Source: JACKII01 sp965202745
GTDB lineage: Bacteria; Pseudomonadota; Alphaproteobacteria; Bin95
Assembly: GCA_965202745.1 (NCBI GenBank)
Contig: CBDBCB010000009.1
Span: 1 to 64,000, forward strand
Length of the DNA stretch: 64,000 nucleotides
Direction of reading: 5' to 3'
The position numbers and the translations under genes are program-made. The notes beneath the pieces were generated by a model that ran no database searches, had not been told where the DNA came from, and saw only the letters and a program-made list of their open reading frames with translations. Below are positions 1 through 9,470 of this stretch, piece by piece. Each line of letters begins with the position of its first letter. Positions within the stretch are counted from its first letter, which is position 1.

Positions 1-889
1 CCCGTGGCATATGAAACTTGGCGGTCGGCGGCTAGTTAAGTATATAGGCCCCCAAATTTGCGCGGCAACCGGCGCGTCACCAACTGTCAAAACCCAAACG
101 TCAACCTCACGCCGGGAAAAGCCATAGCGGATCAAACCCGGCAGAAAGTTTGGGAAGGGCTCCTGTTTTTGCCAGCTTCGTGCTGCAACATGCGTGTAGG
201 CGGCAATGGCTTTGTTGGCGGCGCGGCTAGCACTGTATCGGACAACGCGCGCGTTCAGGCGCTCCAATGCGGCTCACCGCCGTCGGCGGCCTGTGTTGCG
301 GAGTTGCCCTGGCCGGCTTGCCCAATAGTCCTGGAATGTCACGTTTTCCGTGTTCAGGTACCAATTGCCAAACTGGCGAAACGGCTCGGTCAACCAGCCG
401 GCACTGGCTAGGTCGGTAGCCATTGCCCTGCACGCTGGTTTGCTGAGAGCGCCGAAGCGCAGGCGCGCATGACCCGCGCCTTTCAGCGCCTGGCCTAGAG
501 AATGGGCTGCAGAAACCGGCGCAGTCTCCATCTCAAGGCCCGGCGGCGCAAACCGGCAGGAGTAGAAATTCAAAAGCCCGCGCGCCTCTGTGCCAAAAAG
601 CAAACCCAGCTTGGCGCGGCGAATGCGCAGCGGCAATACCGTCTGACCAGCACAGACGACGTACACACTCTCGCCTGGCCTCCAGGCAGTTATCGGCTAG
701 GTTGGCGAACCATTCCGGCGTTTGATAAAAGTCCAAGCCTGCTGCCGGAATACCGGCATCGGCAATGGCTCTATACAATTGGCCGGCGGTCTCGGCCGGG
801 CGGGCGATTGCCAGCATCAGCTTCCTCCCGAATATGCTGTTCCCGGAGCAGGATGGCCGGTTCAGGGCAATCTGACCTACTTGTTCCAT
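1..889 (-). pseudogene. Broken CelD/BcsL-type GNAT acetyltransferase (EPS-locus type), partial at the window edge
   Basis: The minus strand carries one protein spread over three frames. The N-terminus lies at about 889-650 (motif DFYQTPEWF). The middle lies at about 666-274 (FAPPGLEME, then FGNWYLNTENVTF). The C-terminal acetyltransferase half lies at about 268-25 and reads ANKAIAAYTHVAARSW and FLPGLIRYGFSRREVDVWVL. Together these resemble the GNAT proteins found beside polysaccharide genes that are annotated as cellulose-biosynthesis CelD/BcsL-like. At least two frameshifts separate the pieces, and the last stretch before base 1 becomes unreadable, so the gene looks dead. Its 5' end stops right against the IS481 remnant at 882. 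The family call is from memory of typical sequences; the substrate is unknown. Confidence 0.7.
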
Positions 890-1429
890 CCCGGCTGATC
901 AGATAGCCCCTCGTCGCTCTGCGTTTTTCATGGCACGCTGTGTTTTGACCGAGGCGCGGGATGGGAGAGCGACATGGTGATCAAGCTTCACAGTCAGGTG
1001 ACGACGCCACCGAAGATCAGGGCGGCCATACAGGCCAGTGACGACCCTGCGTGGGTTCTTGCCGAGCGTCACGGGACCACGGAACAGACCGTATGGAAAT
1101 GGCGCCAGCGTGCCAGCGTGGAGGATCGCAGCCACACGCCCCATCGCCTTCAGACGACGTTGACGCCAGCGCAGGAAGCTGTCGCGGTGGCCCTCCGCAA
1201 GACGCTTTTGGTCTCGCTGGATGATCTGCTGGCGGTGGTGCGCGAGTTCTTGAACCCGAAGGCCTCCCGCTCTGGCCTTGACCGCTGCTTCGCTATGTCT
1301 GGCTTTACACCCAGCCGCTGCCGCAATCAGCCCTGGGCAGCAAGACGCCCTTGCAGGCAATGAAGGGATGGCGCAAACTCAAACTAGAGCTGGTCAGGAA
1401 ACAGCCATATTACCTTCCTGGATGGGACA
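882..1429 (+). mobile_element. IS481-family element, internally deleted (548 bp)
   Basis: The left end TGTTCCATCC and right end GGATGGGACA form near-perfect terminal inverted repeats. The interior is almost identical to the element at 24153-25210 but lacks 510 bp. The break falls at an 8-bp word CGCTGCTT (1283-1290), which occurs at both deletion borders in the longer copy (24554-24561 and 25064-25071). What remains is the transposase N-terminus (from 974) joined out of frame to the C-terminal tail, so it cannot encode its own transposase. No target-site duplication is visible. Confidence 0.85.
974..1363 (+). pseudogene. IS481 transposase remnant
   Basis: The first ~105 residues match the transposase at 24245 (helix-turn-helix region with ASDDPAWVLAERHGT and QTVWKWRQRAS). 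After DRC at about 1287 the frame is lost because the DDE core has been deleted. The three catalytic acidic residues seen in the longer copy are missing apart from tail sequence in another frame. It is non-functional, though its ends could still be moved by a transposase supplied in trans. Confidence 0.85.
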
Positions 1430-1447
1430 ATGCGCAGGTTTCGCAAC

Positions 1448-2020
1448 TCAGCCTCGGCGATCCGATGCTATCCGGATAGCATCGCCGCCTGTTCCGGCGG
1501 CGATGTCGAGGTCTTCGACCTGCATTTTGATACGGCGGTCTGAGACATTCTGCAGTTCCAGCCCCCCCTTCCTTGTCAGGCGCGTACAGGCGCGGGCGAT
1601 TGGCAGGGTCGGCACCGCGTAGGATATACGGGCCCCATCGTTCAGACCGGTGCGCCGTCCAACGCGAAGCCCCCACCATCGTGCGGGGATGGGTCGGCCC
1701 GATGGCACCATGATGACGGCACCCCACTCGAGCATGCTGAGAGCCCTGCCGCGCGTCATTATCCGTCCCTTGGCGGCGCTGGCCGTCGGATCCAGCTCCA
1801 GGACGGGCAGTTCACTTTCAAGAATGAACCATTGGTCAGGGCGGCGTGGCGCGGCTGCGACGAACGCTTTGGAAGCGCGCGGCAAAACCATAGACGCGCC
1901 TATTGCTGCACCAGCGGCGAGCAGATCACGGCGGCGAACAGGGGACAAACTGGGCTCCTTCGACGGCTTGTTAAGCGCTTGGTGTCCTTCCAGCGGCATA
2001 CTTCGCTGGTCACCAGACAC
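1448..2020 (-). CDS. Tat-signal exported protein of unknown function, probably truncated
   Basis: A protein of up to 190 aa begins with a twin-arginine signal: SPVRRRDLLAAGAAIGASMV at about residues 26-45, followed by an AXA-like cleavage region. It would therefore be exported folded through Tat. The mature part has no motif I recognise. The reading frame ends only 19 bp before the IS481 remnant, so the natural C-terminus may have been lost. The start at 2020 lies 16 bp from the divergent GNAT gene at 2037; an internal ATG near 1996 is an alternative. Composition is coding-like, but in this decayed area it may also be a remnant. Confidence 0.5.
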   Translation of the reverse strand: MSGDQRSMPLEGHQALNKPSKEPSLSPVRRRDLLAAGAAIGASMVLPRASKAFVAAAPRRPDQWFILESELPVLELDPTASAAKGRIMTRGRALSMLEWGAVIMVPSGRPIPARWWGLRVGRRTGLNDGARISYAVPTLPIARACTRLTRKGGLELQNVSDRRIKMQVEDLDIAAGTGGDAIRIASDRRG

Positions 2021-2036
2021 AGATTGAGGGAAAGCA

Positions 2037-3152
2037 GTGAATCAGACGTTTTCATTGCGTCCATTTTTTCCGGATGACCCAATTTTGGCCGAGCAGTGGC
2101 AGCAGCAAGCGGCGCTGTCGCCGGTCTTTCTGTCCTGGGACTGGCAGGCATTGATGAAGAAGCAGGGCGGTGCCAGCACGCAGGCTCTGGTTTTGATGCA
2201 TGGCAACGTGCCCCTGGCGATGCTTTCTGGCATTCAGGTCCGGCGGCATGGGTTCGTTTCGGTTCGGTAATGGTACCTGAACGAAACGGGCAACCCAGCA
2301 ATCGATAGGGTGGCCGTTGAATACAATGGTCTTTACGGCGCGGTATGCCAGACTCAGGCCTTCGGTTGGCTGATCAGAAACCTGCCTGGGTTGGATGAGC
2401 TGGTTGCAAGAAACCTGACGGTCTCGGCAGCCAGCGCACTTACACAAGCCACGATTGACGCCGGCTTGCTGATCCGTGTTGTCAAGGAAACAAAAGCGCC
2501 GTGGGCCGATTTGCAGGCCTTGCGTTCGTGCGGTCGCGATTACTTGGAAACTTTGGGCAAAAATACGTGCGCCTCTATTCGCCGATCCCGGTGCTTGTAC
2601 GAAGAACAGTTCGGCAGTCTGTGTTTGTCAGCGGCGGCAACGCTGCTACAAGCACATAGTTTTCTGGGAGACCTGGAGAAGCTGCACACCGCCCAATGGC
2701 AAGCCAGAGGAAAGGGCGGTGCATTCGATGATGGCCAGTTCCGCCGCTTTCATACCGGATTTTTGGAAACGGCCCTTCTCGCTGGCAACGCTGACCTGCT
2801 GCGGGTGAGTGCAGGCAAGAAGGTTATTGGCTATCTCTACAATCTGCTGTCGCCGGGTGGTTGGGTGATGGCTTACCAAAGCGGTTTTGCCGCCACGCCG
2901 GACAATCGCTGGAAGCCTGGATTCCTCAGCCATGCCATGGCTGTGCAGTATTATGCTGCCCGTGGCGCGGCGCGGTATGACTTCCTGGCAGGCTCTGCAC
3001 CATATAAGCAGCAACTCGCCGGAAAAGCGTCTGCTATGCGGTCGATTGTGGCTTTTGCACCGCGGCCGTTGCTCATGGTAGAGAACCATTTGCGGCGGGC
3101 GAAAGAGCAAGCCCGCGTGGCGAGAAACCAGTTTATGAGGGCGTTTCGGTAA
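2037..3152 (+). pseudogene. CelD/BcsL-type GNAT acetyltransferase with one in-frame stop
   Basis: A GTG start at 2037, preceded by GAGGGA, opens a ~371-codon frame broken by a single TAA at 2268-2270. The same frame resumes directly with WYLNETGNPAIDRVAVEYNG, the motif that normally sits mid-protein in this family. It then runs through SIRRSRCLYEEQFG, a GNAT-like second half (FHTGFLETALLAGNADLLRV, KKVIGYLYNL) and RYDFLAG to a stop at 3152. These proteins occur in EPS clusters and are presumed to acylate sugars. The downstream gene overlaps by one base (TAATG), so the two were co-translated. This is a second copy of the family, besides the broken gene at 1-889. Confidence 0.75.
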
Positions 3153-3769
3153 TGTCGGACGAAATAGCACGGAAAACCGCGGAAGACTTCCGGCTGTTGG
3201 GCGGTCAGACGCCTAAACCGGCACCGGCCGATCCTTTCAACGCACCAGCGCCGGCGGCAGACGCTGCAATCGGCGCATTGCCGTCTCAACCTGCGTCTCA
3301 GGGCGGCGCTGCGGCCATAGAAGCGGCGCTTGAACGGGCGTTGACCAAAGTTTTGGCGGGTAGACCGGCAGGCGAAGCAGTCCCTGCAGAAATCATAGCC
3401 CGTCTGGACGAAATTAAAGCACGAACCAGCGAGCGAGATGACGAACTGGCTTTCGAATTGCGGAATGGCCTGCCAGGACGCCTGCGCCGTGAAATACATG
3501 AGCAATTGCGGCTGGCCGAGGATCGCCTCATGGCTATTGAGCGCAGACTGGCAGAAGCACAGCCCAAACGTGGCTATGGGCCGGCGTTGGCGGGTGGCGG
3601 TTTGTTTGCGGTGTTGGCCGGCTTGATCGTCTGCGCGGCCGTTATTTTCGAACGGCCGCTTCGAAATTGGGGGCAGGACACAGTGTTTCCCCTGTTTAGT
3701 ATTGGCTTGCCGGAGGCGCAAAAGGTCCAGCCCGGCGAAAAGAAAGCACCGCCGTTAGGCGACCGTTAG
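3152..3769 (+). CDS. Single-pass membrane protein of unknown function
   Basis: This 205-aa protein has a Pro/Ala-rich N-terminal region (residues ~20-50), a charged, helical, probably coiled middle (about 55-140, with RREIHEQLRLAEDRLMAIERR) and one transmembrane helix at about residues 145-167. A short tail of ~35 residues follows. There is no signal peptide, so the long N-terminal part is probably cytoplasmic. The start overlaps the stop of the broken GNAT gene by one base, implying one operon in the EPS remnant. I recognise no family; a scaffold or accessory role in polysaccharide production is only a guess from position. Confidence 0.6.
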   Translation: MSDEIARKTAEDFRLLGGQTPKPAPADPFNAPAPAADAAIGALPSQPASQGGAAAIEAALERALTKVLAGRPAGEAVPAEIIARLDEIKARTSERDDELAFELRNGLPGRLRREIHEQLRLAEDRLMAIERRLAEAQPKRGYGPALAGGGLFAVLAGLIVCAAVIFERPLRNWGQDTVFPLFSIGLPEAQKVQPGEKKAPPLGDR

Positions 3770-3857
3770 GCGAACTAAGGCATTCTGCGTCTGCCTGAAA
3801 GGGGCGGAACCGTGTGCATCCTGCACGCCGCCCTGCACGCAAATTGCGGGAGCCCGG

Positions 3858-5168
3858 ATGTCTCAGTTTCGAGTTGGCTTGGTTGGAGCCGGTAATATTG
3901 CGGACATTCATGCTGAAGTGCTGTCCGGATTGCCCAGCGTGGATCTGGCGATGGTGGCTGACCCGATCCTGGAGCGGGCCGAGACTCTGGCCCGTTCCTG
4001 GACCATTGCACAGCCAGTCGACGATGCCGCTGCCCTGATCGGCAAGGTGGATGCCGCGCATGTATTGGTGCCGCCGAACCTGCACTGCACAGTGGCCGAA
4101 CCATTGCTGCGCGCAGGCGTGCATGTGCTGCTGGAAAAGCCCATGGCGGAAACACCGGAAGATTGCGCTGGGCTTCCGCTTGCCGCTGAAGAGGGCGGCA
4201 GCGCTTTGCATATCAACCAGAATTTCCCGTATCACCCCGCGCATATCCGATTGAAAAAGGCGGTAAAGGCCAACCAAATCGGGCCTGTCCGGCATGTTTC
4301 GCTGCTCTACAACATGCCGCTTCGGCAATTGGATGCCGGGCAATTGGGTCATTGGATGTTCGCGAAGCCGCGCAACCTGCTGTTGGAGCAGGCCGTGCAT
4401 CCGCTTTCTCAGATCGATGACCTGCTCGATCCGATTGAAGCGATCGATGCGCAACCCCAACCACCGCAGCAGGTTGCTGACGGCATAGAGCTGATAACCG
4501 GCTGGTTGGTTTCGCTGCGATGTGAGCGGGGCACCGCGCAACTGCAATTTTCCCTCGGCCAGCGTTACCCCGTTTGGCAGGTGAATGCGATCGGCGATGA
4601 TGGCCAGTTAGAGGCGGACATGATCCACAATCGCCTGTCGGTAGCAACACCCAGCCGGTGGCTGGATATGGCGGACTCCCTGACCGGTGGCTTGCAGCGC
4701 GCCGGAGGCCTAATCGCTGGCAGCCTAAGTGGCGCGTTGGCCTATTGTGGCCCGGTCAGTGGACTAACAACGCGAAACAACCCTTTTTTCCGCAGCATGC
4801 AGGGCTCTATCGGTGCGTTTTACAAGTGCCTGGGCGCGCGGCTGGTCAGTGCCTGTTGCGCGATGTGGCCCGCCGGGTGAATGGCCCAAAGGCTTTGCCC
4901 CGGCCCGCTGTGCCGGGTGTCGAGGCGCAATATAATGTGGCCTTGCTGGGTGGTACCGGCTTTATCGGACGGCACACCTTGGCCGCGTTGCGCCGACGGG
5001 GTAAGCGCGTTGCCGTCTTTGCCCGCTCGACCGACAACCTGCCCTGGCCCTTTCATGCTCCTGAAGTTGGCGTGTTCCGCGGCTCGATCAGCGACCGGGA
5101 TGCCGTGCGCGATGTGGTGCGGCGCGCACCGGTCGTGGTGAACCTGGCCCATGGCGGCGGTGGATGAT
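3858..5168 (+). pseudogene. Gfo/Idh/MocA oxidoreductase fused to an NAD-dependent epimerase, frameshifted and truncated
   Basis: The first ~320 residues form a Gfo/Idh/MocA protein: Rossmann start FRVGLVGAGNIADIHAEVL, then VLLEKPMAETPEDC and LLLEQAVHPLSQIDDLL. Near 4820-4840 the frame shifts. In the other frame a second Rossmann domain begins (YNVALLGGTGFIGRHTLAAL), followed by VFRGSISDRDAVRDVV, typical of an NAD-dependent epimerase/dehydratase fused behind Gfo/Idh in EPS loci. This domain stops abruptly after VNLAHGGGG at about 5165. Sequence from a glycosyltransferase tail follows at once, so most of the epimerase has been deleted. Both lesions make an active bifunctional enzyme unlikely. 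Confidence 0.75.
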
Positions 5169-5339
5169 GAGGCGGGATTGGCCGCCAAACTTCGTACTTT
5201 GCTAGCTGACAAAAACGCCCGGGCGGCTATTGGATCTGCGAACCAAGTGCACGCCCGGGCGCATTTCAGCATCGATGTGATGCTCCAGACCTATGACCGG
5301 CTATTCAGGGAAAAAACCGGCGGCAAGGTCAGGCACTAG
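5154..5339 (+). pseudogene. C-terminal remnant of a glycosyltransferase (GT4-like)
   Basis: About 60 residues (DDEAGLAAKLRTLLADKNAR, then AHFSIDVMLQTYDRLFRE) match the C-terminal end typical of family-4 glycosyltransferases, where LAD...AR...HFS...M...YD..Y/F is common. No catalytic domain is left. The remnant overlaps the point where the upstream epimerase breaks off, so one deletion probably removed the end of the epimerase and the body of this transferase. It ends 6 bp before the stop of the convergent SDR gene. Confidence 0.6.
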
Positions 5340-5345
5340 CGATGC

Positions 5346-6128
5346 TTAGACCACTGGGCACATGCCGCCATCGACATTGATGGCGGTGCCGTTGATATAG
5401 CCTGCCGCGTCACTGGCCAGGAAGCAGGCAAGATTGGCGAATTCTTCCGACGAGCCCATCCGGCCCATGGGCAAATTCTTGCCGACATCGGCCAGGAACT
5501 CGTCCAGCGTTTTAGACTTGTCACTGGCTTCCCAGCGGCGGACATGCTGGTCGGAGACGATCAGGCCGGTGTTCATCGCGTTGACCAGCACGTTGAACGG
5601 CGCGCCTTCACCCGCCAGGATCTTGCTGAGGGCCATACCGGCAGCGCGGGTGACGGCTGTGGGTGCGCCACCGGCACGCGGTGCCTTGGCCCCGGTGTTG
5701 AGCACGTTGATGATCCGGCCCCAGCGGCGGTCTTTCATCGGTCCGAACGCCAGACGGCTAAGGCGGACCTGGGCCATCAGCTTCAGTGCGATATCAGCGG
5801 CCCAAATTTCGTCGGTGATCTCTTCAAATTTGCCGGTCTGAGACTGGCCCGCATTGTTCACCAGGATGTCGACCTGACCGAAATGCTTGCACGCGCCGTC
5901 GAACAGCGCCTTGCACTGGGCCGGATCCGTAACGTCGGTCGGAATGGCCTTTGCCGCGCCTTGGTTGGCGGCGTTGATTTGGGCCTCTGCGTTGGCGAGG
6001 GTCGCGGCATCGCGGGCGGCAATTACCACTTTCGCGCCGGACTCGGTAAATTTCTGCGCCATCGCGAGGCCCAGGCCCTTGCTGCCGCCGGTGATCAGGG
6101 CAGTGCGGCCGTCTAAACGGATATCCAT
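5346..6128 (-). CDS. SDR-family oxidoreductase (atypical catalytic site)
   Basis: A 260-aa short-chain dehydrogenase/reductase. The N-terminus carries the TGGSKGLG cofactor motif and the NNAG motif (ILVNNAG). The C-terminal INGTAINVDGG is typical of the classical group. The usual Tyr-x-x-x-Lys is not evident: the region reads GAPTAVTRAAGMALSK, with no tyrosine at the expected place. I have seen such variants among dehydrogenases of related bacteria, so this may be subfamily-specific and not damage. The substrate is unknown. It leads a minus-strand group with the FAD oxidoreductase and the kinase-like gene, suggesting a small catabolic operon. Confidence 0.85.
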   Translation of the reverse strand: MDIRLDGRTALITGGSKGLGLAMAQKFTESGAKVVIAARDAATLANAEAQINAANQGAAKAIPTDVTDPAQCKALFDGACKHFGQVDILVNNAGQSQTGKFEEITDEIWAADIALKLMAQVRLSRLAFGPMKDRRWGRIINVLNTGAKAPRAGGAPTAVTRAAGMALSKILAGEGAPFNVLVNAMNTGLIVSDQHVRRWEASDKSKTLDEFLADVGKNLPMGRMGSSEEFANLACFLASDAAGYINGTAINVDGGMCPVV

Positions 6129-6185
6129 CTTGGTGTTTCCTTGAGTGAGTTGGTGGCCGGATTAGAGAGAGTTCGGCCCGGGCAA

Positions 6186-7361
6186 TCAAGCCTTCACGCC
6201 GCTCTCCGGCTCTGGGCGGCCCTCGGCAACGCGGCGGGCGTGGAAGCGGTCGAGGTCGAGCGTGGAGAACCGGCCATCCAGGATCAATTCCGCCATGGCG
6301 CGGCCGGCGGCGGGCGCGTGCTGCAGGCCGTGACCGGAAAAGCCGGTGGCCATCAGAAAATTCTCCGGCTGACCCGGCCAATTGCCGATCAGTATGTTGC
6401 CGTCGAAGCTGTTATAGGCGTAGTGGCAGGCCCAGGCGTTCCTCAGCTTGATGGTCTCGAAGGCTGGGTTGCGGTGGGCGATGCGGGGCCAGATCGTGTC
6501 ATCGAACAGGTCGTGCTTCCGCTCCCAGTGGAACGCTCCTGCGACTTCAAACTGGGTTAGGCCGGTAAGAAAGCCTTCGCCCTGCTGACGGAAGGCCGCG
6601 GGTTGGCCGTCCAGGGTTTGGGGCAGCTTTGGCTGGGGCGTTTCAGGCTCGAAGTAGAATGTGGTGCGGTGCAGGGGACGGACGGGGATGTCGAAGCCTA
6701 GCATGGCGCAAATCTCGTGCGCCCAGGCGCCCGTGTTGTTGACGACGGTGTCGGCGGCGAGGGTGCCGCCATCCGCCAGTTCCACGGCGCGGACCAGGCC
6801 GCCGCTGACAGTGAGGCCGGTGACTGCACCGTCAATGAATCGTGCCCCCATGGAGCGCACTTTGCGGCGCAGTCCCATGAGTGCGCCATAAGGATCAATC
6901 CAGCCATCGTTCGGGCCGTAATTTCCCCAGATGATGTCGCTGGTATTCAGGACGGGGTAGAGGGCTTTCAGGGCATCGCCGTTCAATAGTTGGGTTTCGA
7001 CGCCCTTGCTTTGCTGGAACGCGAAATTGCCTTCCATGGCTCGGGCCTGCTCGGGCGTGTTGGCGATGAACAGGTAGCCCTGCCGCCAGAAATCCAGGTG
7101 GGCTGCCTCCCCGTCGATGGCGCAAAGTTCGGCAAAGTTCGCGTAGAATTCCTGGCCGTATTGAGACATGGCCAGGTTTTCTTCCTGGCTCCAGAGCAGG
7201 CGGAGCCCGGCGTGCGACCGGGCAGAGGCCGCGCGGTCGTAGGTGGGGTCACGCTCGACAATGGTGACGGCAAGACCCGGCTCGCGGAGAAGCAGGTGGT
7301 AGGCAGCACTGCATCCGTGCAGGCCGCCGCCGATGATAACGATGCCGGGCATGGGACTCAC
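6186..7361 (-). CDS. FAD-dependent oxidoreductase of the DAO/sarcosine oxidase-beta type
   Basis: A 391-aa flavoprotein with the dinucleotide motif at its very N-terminus (IVIIGGGLHGCSAAYHLL). Conserved downstream stretches fit the D-amino-acid oxidase fold: ADTVVNNTGAWAHEI and the C-terminal GFSGHGLQHAPAAGRAMAEL. Such enzymes oxidise secondary or methylated amines or amino acids using FAD. The start may be the ATG at 7361 or the one at 7352, nearer to the Rossmann motif. It lies between the SDR and the phosphotransferase gene on the same strand. The substrate cannot be read from sequence. Confidence 0.88.
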   Translation of the reverse strand: MSPMPGIVIIGGGLHGCSAAYHLLLREPGLAVTIVERDPTYDRAASARSHAGLRLLWSQEENLAMSQYGQEFYANFAELCAIDGEAAHLDFWRQGYLFIANTPEQARAMEGNFAFQQSKGVETQLLNGDALKALYPVLNTSDIIWGNYGPNDGWIDPYGALMGLRRKVRSMGARFIDGAVTGLTVSGGLVRAVELADGGTLAADTVVNNTGAWAHEICAMLGFDIPVRPLHRTTFYFEPETPQPKLPQTLDGQPAAFRQQGEGFLTGLTQFEVAGAFHWERKHDLFDDTIWPRIAHRNPAFETIKLRNAWACHYAYNSFDGNILIGNWPGQPENFLMATGFSGHGLQHAPAAGRAMAELILDGRFSTLDLDRFHARRVAEGRPEPESGVKA

Positions 7362-7384
7362 CCTCCGCTGTTTCTTGCGGAATG

Positions 7385-8437
7385 CTAGCCGCCTTTGCGG
7401 CCCTCCACCACTTCCCAGGCGCGTTTGGCGAGGGCCAGGCCTTGCGCGCCGACTTGTGCGGCATCCTCGCTGGCGGCGTTGCCAGCGAGGCCGCGGGCGC
7501 GGACGCCATCTAGGATGGCGGCGAAGCGGAACATGGCATGCACCATGTGGGCGTCAGTGACCGTATCGGGCCGGCCTGCGGCGCGGCGGTAGTGCTCGAT
7601 GATTTCCTCGAACGGCGGAATGCCGAGGGTGGCGCGGTCCTTGTCTCGGATGCCGAAGAATTCCTCGCCCGTGGTGAAATAGAGGATGCACATATAGGCC
7701 AGATCGCTGAGCGGATGGCCGAGGGTGGAGATCTCCCAGTCGAAAACGGCGATGACGCGCGGCTCGGTCGGGTGGAACATCAGGTTGCCGATGCGGTAGT
7801 CGCCATGGGCGATGCGGCTCTCGTCATCCGCCGGTATGTGCTGGGGCAGCCACTCGATCAGCTTGTCCATTTCCGGGATGTCCTGGGTCTTGGTTTCCAG
7901 GAAATTGCGCGACCAGCGCCGGAACTGCCGTTCGTAGTAAGAGCCGGGGCGGCCATAGTCGCCGAGACCGATTTCCTCTGGGTCGTAGGAATGGAGCTTC
8001 GCCAGCGTTTCGGCGGCGTTCAGGAACATGGCGCGGCGTTCATCCGGTGAGCAGCCGGGCAGGGAGCTATCGGTGAACACACGGCCTTCCATCTTCTCCA
8101 TGACGTAGAAGGGCGTGCCGACAACGGAACAGTCCTCGCAGAAATGGAATTGCTCGGCAACGGGAAAGCCCTGGGCATGCAGCGCCTTCTGCACCCGGTG
8201 CTCGCGGTCGACGGCGTGGGCGGAGGGGAGGAGTTCGCCTGGCGGCTGCTTGCGGACTACATAGGAGGCGTCGTCGAAGGTGATGAAATAGGTGGGGTTG
8301 GACTGGCCGTGGCTGAACAGTTTAAGTCGCATCGGGCCGGGGGCGGCCGGGAGCACCCCTTTCAGATACTCGGCGAGGCGGCCCTCGTCGATCTTGAGCG
8401 CTTCGGTGGGCGCGATGGTGGCGGTGCCTTCAGACAT
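7385..8437 (-). CDS. Aminoglycoside phosphotransferase-fold kinase-like protein (ACAD10/11-type)
   Basis: This 350-aa protein has the APH/choline-kinase fold. A nucleotide-binding lysine sits in SYVVRKQPPG, the catalytic loop is HGDYRIGNLMFH and the metal-binding motif is FDWE (VIAVFDWEISTLGHP). Proteins of this group sit beside acyl-CoA dehydrogenases and are related to the kinase domain of ACAD10/11, which phosphorylates 4-hydroxyacyl-CoA. That makes a role in breakdown of hydroxy acids plausible. It is upstream of, and on the same strand as, the FAD oxidoreductase and SDR; an enoyl-CoA hydratase is divergent. Specificity is inference. Confidence 0.85.
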   Translation of the reverse strand: MSEGTATIAPTEALKIDEGRLAEYLKGVLPAAPGPMRLKLFSHGQSNPTYFITFDDASYVVRKQPPGELLPSAHAVDREHRVQKALHAQGFPVAEQFHFCEDCSVVGTPFYVMEKMEGRVFTDSSLPGCSPDERRAMFLNAAETLAKLHSYDPEEIGLGDYGRPGSYYERQFRRWSRNFLETKTQDIPEMDKLIEWLPQHIPADDESRIAHGDYRIGNLMFHPTEPRVIAVFDWEISTLGHPLSDLAYMCILYFTTGEEFFGIRDKDRATLGIPPFEEIIEHYRRAAGRPDTVTDAHMVHAMFRFAAILDGVRARGLAGNAASEDAAQVGAQGLALAKRAWEVVEGRKGG

Positions 8438-8625
8438 GGCGGCCTCTGGAGTTTCGGTATTGGCAGGCAGCCCTCATGCCATATGCTGAGGGGCAAGAAA
8501 AGAAACCTTCGCTGATGCCGAAATACAAGATGGAATGCGCGCTGCCGCCGTCAGAACGGCGAATGCCGGGTATTTGATAATGCCTTCGGCGCCTTCAGTG
8601 ATGAACCTTTGAGGAGAAAACACTC

Positions 8626-9450
8626 ATGACCATGCCCGCATTCAAGTGCTCTCGCTTAGAGATTGCTGCCGATGGCGTTGCCACCTACACCATGGCCAGA
8701 CCGGAGGCGCTGAACGCCATTTCGATTGATCTGCGCAATGATTTCCGCCGGATGGTGGACTTTGTCGACGGCAACGAAGACGTCAAAGCGCTGGTTTTGA
8801 CGGGCGAGGGGCGCGCTTTCTGCGCCGGTGGCAATGTGACCAACACGACCAACCGGTTGGACAGCGGGCCCGGAGCTGCCAGGCAAAGCATTCTGGATGT
8901 GCAAATCTGGCTGGAGCGCTTGTTGAACATTGATTGCCCGGTGATCTCTGCCGTGAATGGCTTGGCTTTCGGTGGTGGCTTCAGCGTGGCATTGATGGCG
9001 GATATGGTGTTTGCGGTGCCGAATGCGCGCTTCTTTGCTGTGTTTGCCCGTATCGGGTTGATGCCGGATATGGGATTGGCTTACATGTTGCCCCGGGCTG
9101 TGGGACCGGCGTTGGCGAAAGATCTGATGTTCACGGGGCGCAGCATCGGTGCAGACGAGGCAAAGGCCATGGGCATCGTCCACACCGTTGTGGAAGATGG
9201 GCAGGAGGTGCTCGCTGCGGCGCAGTCTTATGCGGGGAAACTGGCGCAGGGACCAAAGACGGCAGTGGCGCTGACCAAGCGGCTGGTCAACAAGATATTC
9301 CAGATTTCTTATGCCGATGTGGCTTCTGCGGAGGCTGACGGTCAGACTTTGCTGTTTGGCAGCGAATACTCCAAGGAATCGATCCGTCGGTTCCTCGAAA
9401 AAGAGCCCGCGCTCTACAATTGGGACCAAATGGCGAAAGCGGCGGAGTAG
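8626..9450 (+). CDS. Enoyl-CoA hydratase/isomerase family protein
   Basis: A 274-aa crotonase-fold protein. The oxyanion-hole loop is seen at GRAFCAGGNV and the second glycine-rich element at AVNGLAFGGGFSVALMADM. The C-terminus ends like other hydratases (ALYNWDQMAKAAE). It would hydrate or isomerise an enoyl-CoA in fatty or branched acid degradation. The ATG at 8626 is preceded by a good ribosome site (GAGGAGAAAAC). It is transcribed divergently from the APH-like gene, with a 188-bp gap that could hold both promoters. The exact substrate is unknown. Confidence 0.9.
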   Translation: MTMPAFKCSRLEIAADGVATYTMARPEALNAISIDLRNDFRRMVDFVDGNEDVKALVLTGEGRAFCAGGNVTNTTNRLDSGPGAARQSILDVQIWLERLLNIDCPVISAVNGLAFGGGFSVALMADMVFAVPNARFFAVFARIGLMPDMGLAYMLPRAVGPALAKDLMFTGRSIGADEAKAMGIVHTVVEDGQEVLAAAQSYAGKLAQGPKTAVALTKRLVNKIFQISYADVASAEADGQTLLFGSEYSKESIRRFLEKEPALYNWDQMAKAAE

Positions 9451-9470
9451 ATTGCTACCGCCTTTAACAC

